Source: an uncultured Propionibacteriaceae bacterium (GTDB lineage Bacteria; Actinomycetota; Actinomycetes; Propionibacteriales; Propionibacteriaceae). Taken from it: a DNA stretch of 5,170 nucleotides. Positions 1 through 4,987 of this stretch are shown here, in pieces. Location of the stretch: the NCBI GenBank assembly GCA_936941515.1, contig CAKZJI010000365.1:1-5170 (forward strand). The letters are read 5' to 3'. Within the stretch, counting starts at the first letter, position 1, and each line of letters begins with the position of its first letter. Under the pieces are notes generated by a model. The model saw nothing but the letters and a program-made list of their open reading frames with translations. It did no database searches and was not told the DNA's origin. A program made the position numbers and the translations under genes.

Positions 1-90
1 GGCGTCGCCGCCGGACGACTGGCCGGTGTCGACGATGACGAGCTGCGCTCCATCCTCACCCTTGTCCTCACAACACAGGAGGAATCATGA
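1..90 (+). CDS. C-terminal end of a probable GntR-family (YtrA-like) regulator, partial
   Basis: An open frame enters from the left edge and ends at TGA 88-90. It encodes 29 residues ending LTLVLTTQEES, with an acidic DDDEL stretch before a hydrophobic helix. The stop overlaps the ATG of the ABC ATPase (ATGA), so the two genes are translationally coupled. Short GntR regulators of the YtrA type commonly sit directly upstream of an ABC ATPase and ABC-2 permease, and they often end in a small helix introduced by an acidic 'eel' motif. The identification rests on that context and this weak tail resemblance. The DNA-binding domain lies outside the window, so another regulator or a third transporter component is possible. 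Confidence 0.45.
   Translation, partial: GVAAGRLAGVDDDELRSILTLVLTTQEES
77..82 (+). promoter_or_regulatory. Ribosome binding site of the ABC ATPase gene
   Basis: AGGAGG lies four bases before the ATG at 87. It sits inside the last codons of the upstream gene and supports both the chosen start and coupling through the ATGA overlap. The gap is a little shorter than usual. Confidence 0.7.
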
Positions 91-923
91 CCGAAACCCA
101 TCCCCTCCACTTGCAGGCAGTCACCAAGCATTACCCCGAGTTTGATCTCGGTCCCATCGACCTGGCAGTTCCCCGTGGCTATGTGACGGGGCTCGTGGGC
201 GCGAACGGAGCCGGCAAGACCACCGCGATCAAGATCGCCCTCGGCGCCGCAAGGCCCGGGGCCGGCAGGGTGACCCTGCTGGACAAGACCCGCGTCGGCG
301 TCGTCTTGGACCAGCCCTGCTGGGATAGCAATTGGCGAGTGCGTGACGTGGCGCGTCTGCTGTCCCCCTTCTATCCCGGCTGGCGGCAGGCCGTGTTCGA
401 CGAGTTGGCCTCCTGGGCCGGCGTCACACCCCGCACCAGAGTGAAGGACTTCTCCCGCGGCATGGGCATGAAGATGCAGCTTGCCGTCGCCCTGGCGCAG
501 GGTGCGCAGCTGCTGGTGCTGGATGAGCCCACCAGCGGTCTTGATCCCCTCGCGCGCAGCGAGCTGCTGGACCGGCTGGCCGACTTCATGACCGATGAGC
601 GACACGCCATCCTCTTCTCCACCCACATCACCAGCGACCTGGAGCGGATTGTGGACGAAGTGGTCGTCCTGGATCGTGGGCGGGTGCTGGTCTCTGGAAT
701 GCGCGACGAGCTCCTGGAATCCTGGGCCATCGTGCGCGGCCCCGTGGCGGAGCTGACGCCCGAGCTGCGCGTCCGGCTTCGCGGGCTGCGGGAGCACGCC
801 GTCGGTTGGGAAGGGCTGTTGGAGACCGCTGATGTCGGTCTGTGCGGTCCCGGAGTCGTCGCTGAGACGCCAACCATTGAGGAACTGCTCATCCACGTGG
901 CAAAGGAGGCAAGCAATGCGTGA
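87..923 (+). CDS. ABC transporter ATP-binding protein (YtrB/ABC-2 type)
   Basis: This 278-residue protein is the cytoplasmic ATPase of an ABC transporter. Visible motifs in order are Walker A GANGAGKT (residues 38-45), a Q-loop glutamine near residue 76, a divergent signature FSRGM (122-126), Walker B LLVLDEP (142-148), the D-loop SGLD (150-153) and the H-loop histidine H180 in FSTH. All catalytic residues are present, so the ATPase looks intact. FSRGM in place of LSGGQ is common in ABC-2 type ATPases of the YtrB/BcrA/EcsA kind. The last 70 or so residues form the extra C-terminal region usual in that group. It follows a probable GntR regulator (ATGA overlap), and its 3' end overlaps the start of the permease by eight bases, so it is the middle gene of an operon. 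Substrate is unknown; cell-envelope stress or antimicrobial export is typical for relatives but is not shown here. Confidence 0.93.
   Translation: MTETHPLHLQAVTKHYPEFDLGPIDLAVPRGYVTGLVGANGAGKTTAIKIALGAARPGAGRVTLLDKTRVGVVLDQPCWDSNWRVRDVARLLSPFYPGWRQAVFDELASWAGVTPRTRVKDFSRGMGMKMQLAVALAQGAQLLVLDEPTSGLDPLARSELLDRLADFMTDERHAILFSTHITSDLERIVDEVVVLDRGRVLVSGMRDELLESWAIVRGPVAELTPELRVRLRGLREHAVGWEGLLETADVGLCGPGVVAETPTIEELLIHVAKEASNA
902..909 (+). promoter_or_regulatory. Ribosome binding site pointing to the original permease start at 916
   Basis: AAAGGAGG sits six bases before ATG 916, the best-spaced ribosome site in the left operon. It indicates that translation of the membrane subunit was designed to begin at 916, not at the in-frame ATG 958, which has no such site. 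Confidence 0.75.
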
Positions 924-942
924 GCTCAGTCACATGCTGTGA
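916..942 (+). other. Eight-codon leader frame: original permease start cut by an in-frame TGA
   Basis: From ATG 916 the frame reads MRELSHML and then TGA (940-942). It continues in the same frame as LDLWQMRTGAPY into the permease body without another stop. Restoring the TGA to CGA (Arg) would give MLRLDLWQMR, a typical cytoplasmic N-terminus for small ABC-2 membrane subunits. This looks like a C-to-T nonsense mutation, a sequencing error, or a mini-ORF feeding reinitiation at 958, which starts 15 bases after the stop. Confidence 0.7.
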
Positions 943-957
943 CTCGACCTGTGGCAG

Positions 958-1590
958 ATGCGCACCGGAGCCCCATACTCCCTGATGGTGATCGGCCTGA
1001 TGACATTCTTCGGGGTGCTGATGAGATCGGTCTCAATCGGTTCGACGCTCGTCGTGGGTGCGGTGTGTGTTGTCTTCTTCCTGTTCAACCTCGATCTCCA
1101 GCCTGGACAGGGCCTGCTGTACGACATCCTGCCGTTGCGTCGCCGGACGCTCGTGATGTCGCATTACCTGGTCGCGCTGCTGTGGTTGGTGATCCTCAAC
1201 GCGCTGGCGATGCTCCCGGGGCTGATCCTGGTGTCGGCTGGCATCAGCCTCGGCGAGATCGACAGCCTGGGTGCCCTGGGGGTAGATCTGATGGGAAAGA
1301 GCGGGGTGGCGTTACTGTTCATGACGTTTTTCCTTCCCTTCACCATGCGCTACGGCCTGACGGGTCTGGGTGGGCGTGTCATCCTCATAGCCTGCTGCTT
1401 CTGCATTGGCGCGGTGGTGGCCATCGTCGTGACCAAGGTGCTCTCAGGCCTGGTGGCAGGGGAGGCTGGCCTCTGGCGGAGTTGCCTGATGTGCCTGGGA
1501 GGGCTGATGGCATACGCCGCCTCCCTGCTGATCACCGTCCGCCTCTGTGAGCGACGCGAACCTCAGGGTTCCCGACGAACCCTGAGGTGA
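958..1590 (+). CDS. ABC-2 type transporter permease (ABC2_membrane_5-like), 5' end interrupted by a stop codon
   Basis: The open part encodes 210 residues of a polytopic membrane protein that would partner the preceding ATPase. About six hydrophobic segments are visible, near residues 7-21, 28-45, 68-95, 115-130, 139-160 and 176-195. Between segments two and three, LYDILPLRRRTLVMSHYLV (from residue 54) resembles the 'tLPvsR..iV.sKYl' signature of the ABC2_membrane_5 family. The likely ancestral start is ATG 916, which has a strong ribosome site, but codon 9 is TGA. ATG 958 is the next in-frame ATG and lacks a clear ribosome site. A product made from 958 would lose 14 mostly cytoplasmic residues but keep every membrane helix, so it may still work if reinitiation occurs. 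The last codons lie within a strong hairpin. The gene could equally be a recent pseudogene spanning 916-1590. Confidence 0.8.
   Translation: MRTGAPYSLMVIGLMTFFGVLMRSVSIGSTLVVGAVCVVFFLFNLDLQPGQGLLYDILPLRRRTLVMSHYLVALLWLVILNALAMLPGLILVSAGISLGEIDSLGALGVDLMGKSGVALLFMTFFLPFTMRYGLTGLGGRVILIACCFCIGAVVAIVVTKVLSGLVAGEAGLWRSCLMCLGGLMAYAASLLITVRLCERREPQGSRRTLR
1560..1588 (+). terminator. Hairpin ending the ABC transporter operon
   Basis: ACCTCAGGGTTC (1560-1571) pairs perfectly with GAACCCTGAGGT (1577-1588) around a five-base loop. This 12-bp stem ends at the first base of the permease TGA. No clean T-run follows (GAGCCGTTACTGTT), so it is not a textbook intrinsic terminator. T-poor hairpin terminators are common in actinobacteria, and the position at the operon end fits. 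It could also act as an mRNA 3' stabiliser. Confidence 0.6.
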
Positions 1591-1595
1591 GCCGT

Positions 1596-1601
1596 TACTG
1601 T
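1596..1601 (+). promoter_or_regulatory. Candidate -10 element for a leaderless histidine phosphatase transcript
   Basis: TACTGT fits the actinobacterial TAnnnT -10 pattern. It sits so that position +1 would be the A of ATG 1608. The gene has no recognisable Shine-Dalgarno sequence, which agrees with leaderless translation. No convincing -35 is visible; that region falls in the hairpin loop and arm. Confidence 0.45.
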
Positions 1602-1607
1602 TGAGCC

Positions 1608-2243
1608 ATGCAGACAGGCAGCCGCATCGTTCTATGCAGGCACGGAGTCACCGACTTCACGACAACCGGCAAATGGGACGGGCGCGGTGGTGCCAACCCA
1701 GGGCTGAACCGCCAGGGCCGTGACCAGGCCCGCGACTTGGCCGCTCGGCTGTCGGCATTCCTTGGAGACTCACCCGAGGTGCGGGTGCTCTCCTCATCGC
1801 TGCGCCGTGCAAAGGAGACTGCCGCGCCCGTGGCCGAGCTGTTCGGCATGGGCGTGCGGCCCATCCCGGACTGGGATGAGCTGGCGTTCGGGGAGTGGGA
1901 TGGTCTGACGGGTGAGGATCTGCGTCGCGAGAAACCCGACGAGGTGCTGCGCTTCTGGGGCGACGAGACCTTCCGCATCCCGGGTGGGGAGTCGCATGTC
2001 GATCTCCACTCCCGAGTTCGCCTGGCCTTTGAGCGTGTGCTGCGCCATCGGGGCACGGCGGTGGTGGTCACACACTGGGGACCGATCATGAGCTGCCTCT
2101 CGCTGGTGCTCGGCATCGACCTGCTGCCGGCCCGTCGCCTCAACCTGGCCCCGGCGTCGATGACGTCCATCGTCGTCGGCAGGGAGGGGCCGCAGGTTGA
2201 ATTCGTCAACGACCTCGGGATCAAACCGATCGTCCAGGCCTGA
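1608..2243 (+). CDS. Histidine phosphatase family protein (phosphoglycerate mutase-like)
   Basis: This 211-residue cytoplasmic protein belongs to the 2H phosphatase superfamily (PGM/CobC/GpgP branch). Family signatures are complete: the RHG motif at residues 11-13 with nucleophile H12, the second arginine R66 in SSSLRRAKET, the acid E91 in DELAFGEWDG, and the second histidine H156 in VVVTHWGP. Length matches single-domain members and no signal peptide is seen. The residues after RHG are VTDF, not the common ETxxN. The exact substrate (cobalamin precursor, sugar phosphate or other phosphomonoester) cannot be told from motifs. The gene stands alone between the ABC operon hairpin and a convergent redox operon, and has no ribosome site but a well-placed -10. 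ATG 1608 is preferred because RHG lies about ten residues in, as usual for the family. Confidence 0.9.
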   Translation: MQTGSRIVLCRHGVTDFTTTGKWDGRGGANPGLNRQGRDQARDLAARLSAFLGDSPEVRVLSSSLRRAKETAAPVAELFGMGVRPIPDWDELAFGEWDGLTGEDLRREKPDEVLRFWGDETFRIPGGESHVDLHSRVRLAFERVLRHRGTAVVVTHWGPIMSCLSLVLGIDLLPARRLNLAPASMTSIVVGREGPQVEFVNDLGIKPIVQA

Positions 2244-2253
2244 GGCGCTCAGG
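2239..2253. terminator. Small hairpin shared by two convergent genes
   Basis: CCTGAG (2239-2244) and CTCAGG (2248-2253) form a six-bp stem with a three-base loop. It covers the TGA of the phosphatase gene (2241-2243) and the reverse-strand stop of the ApbE gene (2249-2251). Only five bases separate the two genes, so it could act in both directions. The stem is short and lacks a good T-run, so termination strength is uncertain. Confidence 0.45.
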
Positions 2254-2944
2254 ATTTCCGGAAGGCGGAGGTCGCCAGGATCTCCCCGTCTCCCGAGACC
2301 GCCAGCGCCTGAATGTCGTGCTCCCTGGTCGCCTGATGCAGGGTGTCGGCCCCGCCTGACATCACCGCGGTCGCCAGGACGTCAGCGGTGATGATGTCGT
2401 GGGCCGCCACCGTCACCTGGATGAACTCGTCCCCGGACCCTGCGCGCCAGATGTGCTGGCCACGCTCTGTCGTCCCGGAGGTCGCGACGGCGGGGTGATC
2501 GTCGGTGGTGGCGAACTGGGACAGCAGGCCGGAGCGGTCGAACGGGTCGACGATGCCCACCGTCCCTGAGCCGCTGGTCAGCACATCGCCCCCCGCGTTG
2601 ATGAGCCATGACTCGCCGCAGCGCTCCAACGTTTCCCCTGCGCGCCGGATGGCCTCGGCCTTGACGATGCCCGCCAAGTCGATGACGCCGTCCGGCCGAT
2701 GTGGTTGGAAGGCCCCGTTGGTTGCCTCACGCCACTGGTGAGCCAGCGAGTAGAGCTCCTGTGCCTCCTCGGATGCGTCTGCCAGCCGCAGCTCACCGCG
2801 CGCCATCCGGCTGGCCTCCGAGTCCTTACGGTAGAGCGAGAACAGCTCATCCAGGTGGGTGAAGACCTCCTGCACCAGGGGCAGGGACTCCCCGGGGCAT
2901 TTCAGGCTGACGACGGTGCCCATCGTCTGGAAGAAATGCCTCAA
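2249..2944 (-). CDS. apbE: FAD:protein FMN transferase, ApbE family (short form, no signal peptide)
   Basis: ApbE enzymes use FAD to attach FMN to a Thr/Ser of target flavoproteins. This 231-residue protein shows the family landmarks in order: FQTMGTVVSL at the N-terminus (residues 5-14), LFSLYRKDSEASR (34-46), GAFQPHRPDGVIDLAGIVKA (77-96) with K95, the nucleotide-binding INAGGDV (115-121), VATSG (153-157) and ITADVLATAVMSGG (185-198) with D188 and T192 as probable metal-site residues. It starts at TTG 2944-2942, whose last bases are shared with the stop of the FMN-binding gene (TTGA), so translation is coupled. MGT begins seven residues in and no signal or lipobox is present, unlike many exported ApbE proteins. 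The usual 'HiidP.tG' stretch reads HIWRAGSGDE and the KG of the family is KA, so it is a divergent member. The natural substrate is almost certainly the protein encoded just upstream. Confidence 0.9.
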   Translation of the reverse strand: MRHFFQTMGTVVSLKCPGESLPLVQEVFTHLDELFSLYRKDSEASRMARGELRLADASEEAQELYSLAHQWREATNGAFQPHRPDGVIDLAGIVKAEAIRRAGETLERCGESWLINAGGDVLTSGSGTVGIVDPFDRSGLLSQFATTDDHPAVATSGTTERGQHIWRAGSGDEFIQVTVAAHDIITADVLATAVMSGGADTLHQATREHDIQALAVSGDGEILATSAFRKS

Positions 2945-3402
2945 GACCGCACCTGGTCCAGCGCGGACTGCAGGCTCGTCAGGTAGGCCTCCGAGGTGTA
3001 GGTGGCGCCGGAGACCGTGTCGATCTCGGCACCGTTTGCCGCCACGACGTTCGCGTTCAACGTGGGGATGGCGCCCTCGGCGATGTCGACGGACTTCGAG
3101 CTGGTGGCCTCATATGCGGCCTTCGCGTCAGTCACCACCCCATCGGTGACGGTCACCGAGACAGTCACCGAGCCGTGCCTGTGGGTCACGGCCTCTCCGG
3201 TGTAGACATTGCTGGCCTGCTCGTCGGAGCCGGGTGTTGGGCTGCCCTGGGGTGAGGGATCGGATGCTGTGGAGCGCTGCGGCCCGGAGGGTGAGGCGGT
3301 GGAGGGAGCAGCGGTGTGGCCTCCCGCCGTGCCCAGGGCGAAGCCTGCGCTCAGCACCCCGGCGGCGGTGAGCGTGGTCAGGATGGTGGAACGGGTTTTC
3401 AC
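2941..3402 (-). CDS. Exported FMN-binding domain protein with flavinylation motif
   Basis: This 153-residue protein has three parts. Residues 1 to about 31 form a Sec-type signal or membrane anchor (K2 and R4, then LTTLTAAGVLSAGFALGTA), with no twin arginine and no lipobox cysteine. Residues 32-64 are a Ser/Pro/Thr-rich linker. Residues 65-153 are a small FMN-binding domain of the NqrC/RnfG kind. The domain ends with DTVSGAT (128-134), matching the DxxSGAT motif whose last Thr, here T134, receives FMN covalently from ApbE in known cases. The start is GTG 3402-3400, overlapping the reductase stop (GTGA), with GAAAGG about eight bases upstream. It lies between a haem-flavin membrane reductase and apbE, so it is the likely outward electron carrier. 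Without a lipobox it is either kept by an uncleaved helix or released; the sequence does not decide. Confidence 0.9.
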   Translation of the reverse strand: MKTRSTILTTLTAAGVLSAGFALGTAGGHTAAPSTASPSGPQRSTASDPSPQGSPTPGSDEQASNVYTGEAVTHRHGSVTVSVTVTDGVVTDAKAAYEATSSKSVDIAEGAIPTLNANVVAANGAEIDTVSGATYTSEAYLTSLQSALDQVRS

Positions 3403-4787
3403 CAGGTGAACCTTTCTTCGTGGCGTTGCTCCTCGGGCAGTCCGAGTGCGGCAGCCTCCTCAAGGACGGCGTCGACGAACCCGGCGGGGCCGCAGACGAA
3501 CACGTCGCAGTCGTTCAGGTCCCCGACCAGGGAGCCGATGTTGTGGGCAGCGTATTTGGCATTCACCCAGCGCCCCTCGTGGCGTGGTCCGGTCATGACG
3601 TGGAGAGCGACTCCGCGTTCGTCGCACAGGCGACGGAATTCGTCGAGCAGCAGCAGGTCCTTCGGGTCAGAGGCGCGCAGCACCACTGCGGTCAGGGTGG
3701 GATCGGCCGTCGATGACTCCAGCATCGAGTAGACGGGGGTGACGCCTGTGCCAGCTGCTATCAGGAGCAGCCCATTGCGAGTCCGGGCACGATCGGTGAA
3801 GACGCCGTAGGGGCCCTCGAAGAGGACGCGGGTGCCGGGCTTGGCAGCCGCCAGTTGGGATGTGCCGTCGCCCACCGTCCGTATGGTGATGCGCAGCTCA
3901 TTGTCGGATGGTGCTTTGGACAGGGAGAACGGGTGGGGCTGGCTCCAGAGCCCGCGGGCGCACAGCCGCCAGGTCATGTACTGGCCGCCCTCAATGTCCA
4001 GCTCGTCCAGGTGGCGACCCGTGAACCTCAGGTGGTAGACGTCCGGGGAGATGCGGGTGACCTCCGCCAGTCGCAGGTCGTGGCGCCAGGACCTGTAGAG
4101 CGGGACCAGAACGCGATAGGCCAGCAGACAGGTGCCGACGGCCAGCAGGAGCGTGGTCCAGTAGATTCGCTGCCAGGTGCCTGTCGCGAGGGTGGAGCCC
4201 AGGGTGAACATGTGCGGGATGGCCAGGATCACCGAGAGGTAGGACAGCAGGTGGATGATGTGCCATACCTCGTAGCGCAGCTTCTGACGGACCGCCACCA
4301 CGGAGGTGACGGAGATGACGAGCAACAGCCCCAGGCTGGCCGCTGCAAGAGCCATGTCATTGCTCCACAGGGTCTGCAATGCCCCCACGATGCCTGCGCG
4401 ATGGGACCACGCCGCCCCCGCCAGGATCAGCAGGGCGTGGGCGAGAACCCCCAGCACGGTGATCTGTCCCAGCTGCCTGTGCCACTGGATGGCCTTCACC
4501 TGTCCGATGGCCCGGTCGATCACTGGGACTCGGGCTGCGAGCAGCAACATGAACAGCATGGCGTTCGTGGCCACCAGTCCTGAGACCACACCCAGGGCGT
4601 GCAATGCATCCGCGAGTGAGCTGATCGTGGTGAAGGTGCCGTCGGCCAGGTAGAGCGTGACGGCGAATGCCGTGCTGACCCAGCCGAGGCCTGCCAGGAG
4701 GTCGCGACGGTCGGCCTGCCTTCTTCCCCGAGGTGGGCCGAAGGTCATGGCGCGCCTGGCCTGCGGGGGAGAGGCAAGAGTGGTCAT
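3399..4787 (-). CDS. Ferric-reductase-like transmembrane haem protein fused to FAD/NAD(P)H oxidoreductase
   Basis: This 462-residue membrane flavocytochrome likely moves electrons from cytoplasmic NAD(P)H across the membrane. The N-terminal half has about six hydrophobic segments (near residues 31-48, 68-86, 104-125, 142-166, 176-195 and 207-230). Two spaced histidine pairs, H103/H117 (WHRQLG...AHALL) and H179/H192 (WHIIHLLSY...PHMF), fit ligands for two stacked b haems as in the ferric reductase/NOX family. The C-terminal half is a ferredoxin-reductase-like module: the FAD site HPFSLS (285-290), the pyridine nucleotide loop AAGTGVTP (344-351) and the C-terminal CGPAGF (432-437), ending in the HEERFTW tail typical of this fold. 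It is the first gene of a minus-strand operon and its stop overlaps the GTG of the FMN-binding protein. No strong ribosome site precedes ATG 4787; M14 is an alternative start that would leave the membrane domain unchanged. The immediate acceptor is inferred to be the flavinylated neighbour. Confidence 0.92.
   Translation of the reverse strand: MTTLASPPQARRAMTFGPPRGRRQADRRDLLAGLGWVSTAFAVTLYLADGTFTTISSLADALHALGVVSGLVATNAMLFMLLLAARVPVIDRAIGQVKAIQWHRQLGQITVLGVLAHALLILAGAAWSHRAGIVGALQTLWSNDMALAAASLGLLLVISVTSVVAVRQKLRYEVWHIIHLLSYLSVILAIPHMFTLGSTLATGTWQRIYWTTLLLAVGTCLLAYRVLVPLYRSWRHDLRLAEVTRISPDVYHLRFTGRHLDELDIEGGQYMTWRLCARGLWSQPHPFSLSKAPSDNELRITIRTVGDGTSQLAAAKPGTRVLFEGPYGVFTDRARTRNGLLLIAAGTGVTPVYSMLESSTADPTLTAVVLRASDPKDLLLLDEFRRLCDERGVALHVMTGPRHEGRWVNAKYAAHNIGSLVGDLNDCDVFVCGPAGFVDAVLEEAAALGLPEEQRHEERFTW
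3411..3416 (-). promoter_or_regulatory. Ribosome binding site for the GTG start of the FMN-binding protein
   Basis: Read on the minus strand this is GAAAGG, eight bases before the GTG at 3402. It lies inside the end of the reductase gene and supports the unusual start codon. Confidence 0.6.
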
Positions 4788-4824
4788 GGTCTCGAGGATC
4801 AGAGTCTTTCCTGTGTAGAACCTG

Positions 4825-4830
4825 TGAATA
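4825..4830 (-). promoter_or_regulatory. Weak candidate -10 of the redox operon promoter
   Basis: On the minus strand this reads TATTCA, about 38 bases before the reductase ATG. The matching -35 position falls at the edge of the 16-bp palindrome (4847-4862), so an operator role for that palindrome would make sense. No good -35 hexamer is present and the assignment is tentative. Confidence 0.25.
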
Positions 4831-4845
4831 GGCTTCCACTAGCCT
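4830..4845. repeat. Short inverted repeat in the divergent intergenic region
   Basis: AGGCT (4830-4834) and AGCCT (4841-4845) form a five-bp inverted repeat with six bases between. It overlaps the phased CCTGTG repeats. It could be a minor half-site arrangement or chance. Confidence 0.25.
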
Positions 4846-4846
4846 G

Positions 4847-4862
4847 TGAAGTTGAAACTTCA
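4847..4862. promoter_or_regulatory. Perfect 16-bp palindrome, probable operator
   Basis: TGAAGTT-GA-AACTTCA is a perfect seven-bp inverted repeat with a two-base centre, in an AT-richer patch of otherwise GC-rich DNA. It lies about 60 bases upstream of the redox operon start and just before the candidate -35 of the L25 promoter. Size and symmetry suit a dimeric repressor such as a MarR- or TetR-type protein. Which regulator binds is unknown, as none is encoded in the window next to it. Confidence 0.55.
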
Positions 4863-4868
4863 TTTACT

Positions 4869-4898
4869 TTGGGGGTTCTGGGGTCGTGCGGGTAGCAT
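4869..4898 (+). promoter_or_regulatory. Candidate promoter of the L25 gene
   Basis: TTGGGG (4869-4874) and TAGCAT (4893-4898) are separated by 18 bases. The -10 fits the TAnnnT rule. Transcription would begin near 4905 and give an untranslated leader of roughly 80 bases. The -35 is only a half match, so confidence is moderate. Confidence 0.4.
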
Positions 4899-4963
4899 CG
4901 GGGGGCTGCCTGGCGAGGGACGACCGTCCGTTATCGACTAGCACCTTCTGCAGGCGTGCACAG

Positions 4964-4972
4964 TTATCCACA
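4964..4972 (+). promoter_or_regulatory. Perfect DnaA-box consensus upstream of the L25 gene
   Basis: TTATCCACA matches the strict DnaA-box consensus exactly. It lies in the L25 leader, five bases before the ribosome site. A weaker relative, TTATCGACT, is at 4931-4939. A single box does not make an origin; a regulatory or DnaA-titrating role, or chance, are all possible. Confidence 0.45.
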
Positions 4973-4976
4973 CCCC

Positions 4977-4983
4977 AGGAGGT
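4977..4983 (+). promoter_or_regulatory. Strong ribosome binding site of the L25 gene
   Basis: AGGAGGT is a full anti-Shine-Dalgarno match four bases before ATG 4988. This fits the high expression expected of a ribosomal protein gene and fixes its start. Confidence 0.8.
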
Positions 4984-4987
4984 AAGA

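Larger units (their letters stand above)
4810..4850. repeat. Three CCTGTG direct repeats phased at 11 and 22 bp
   Basis: CCTGTGTA (4810-4817), CCTGTGAA (4821-4828) and CCTGTGAA (4843-4850) start 11 and 22 bases apart, so they face the same side of the helix. They lie upstream of the minus-strand reductase gene (ATG 4787), where a regulator could bind. On the minus strand each reads as a CACAGG core. The first two also resemble imperfect DnaA boxes (TTCTACACA and CTATTCACA). Confidence 0.5.

Noticed and set aside
940..942. TGA at 940 read as selenocysteine
   Set aside because: No selenoprotein family has Sec at this place, no SECIS-like hairpin was evident just downstream, and Arg at this site suits the family better.
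939..1550. Plus-strand frame of 203 codons overlapping the permease
   Set aside because: It is a frame-shifted shadow, with Pro/Gly/Arg/Asp-rich composition and no membrane segments, while the overlapping frame is a clear membrane protein.
1794..2075. Minus-strand frame of 93 codons opposite the phosphatase gene
   Set aside because: It is antisense to an intact histidine phosphatase and has no recognisable motif or ribosome site.
3855..4583. Long plus-strand open frame (242 codons) opposite the reductase gene
   Set aside because: It is antisense to a clearly recognisable reductase. The product is rich in Gln, Gly and His, with no domain, and is a GC-skew shadow.
4357..4863. Minus-strand open frame of 168 codons starting upstream of the reductase ATG
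   Set aside because: It overlaps the reductase in another frame and gives an Arg/Pro/His-rich product without motifs. The true frame has haem and membrane signatures.
4918..4929. GGAC/GTCC hairpin in the L25 leader as a riboswitch or ribosomal-protein autoregulatory element
   Set aside because: The stem is only four or five bases and nothing around it forms a larger conserved fold that could be recognised.
4788..4987. Replication origin in the intergenic region
   Set aside because: There is only one perfect DnaA box, no AT-rich unwinding element and no dnaA, dnaN or rpmH neighbour.
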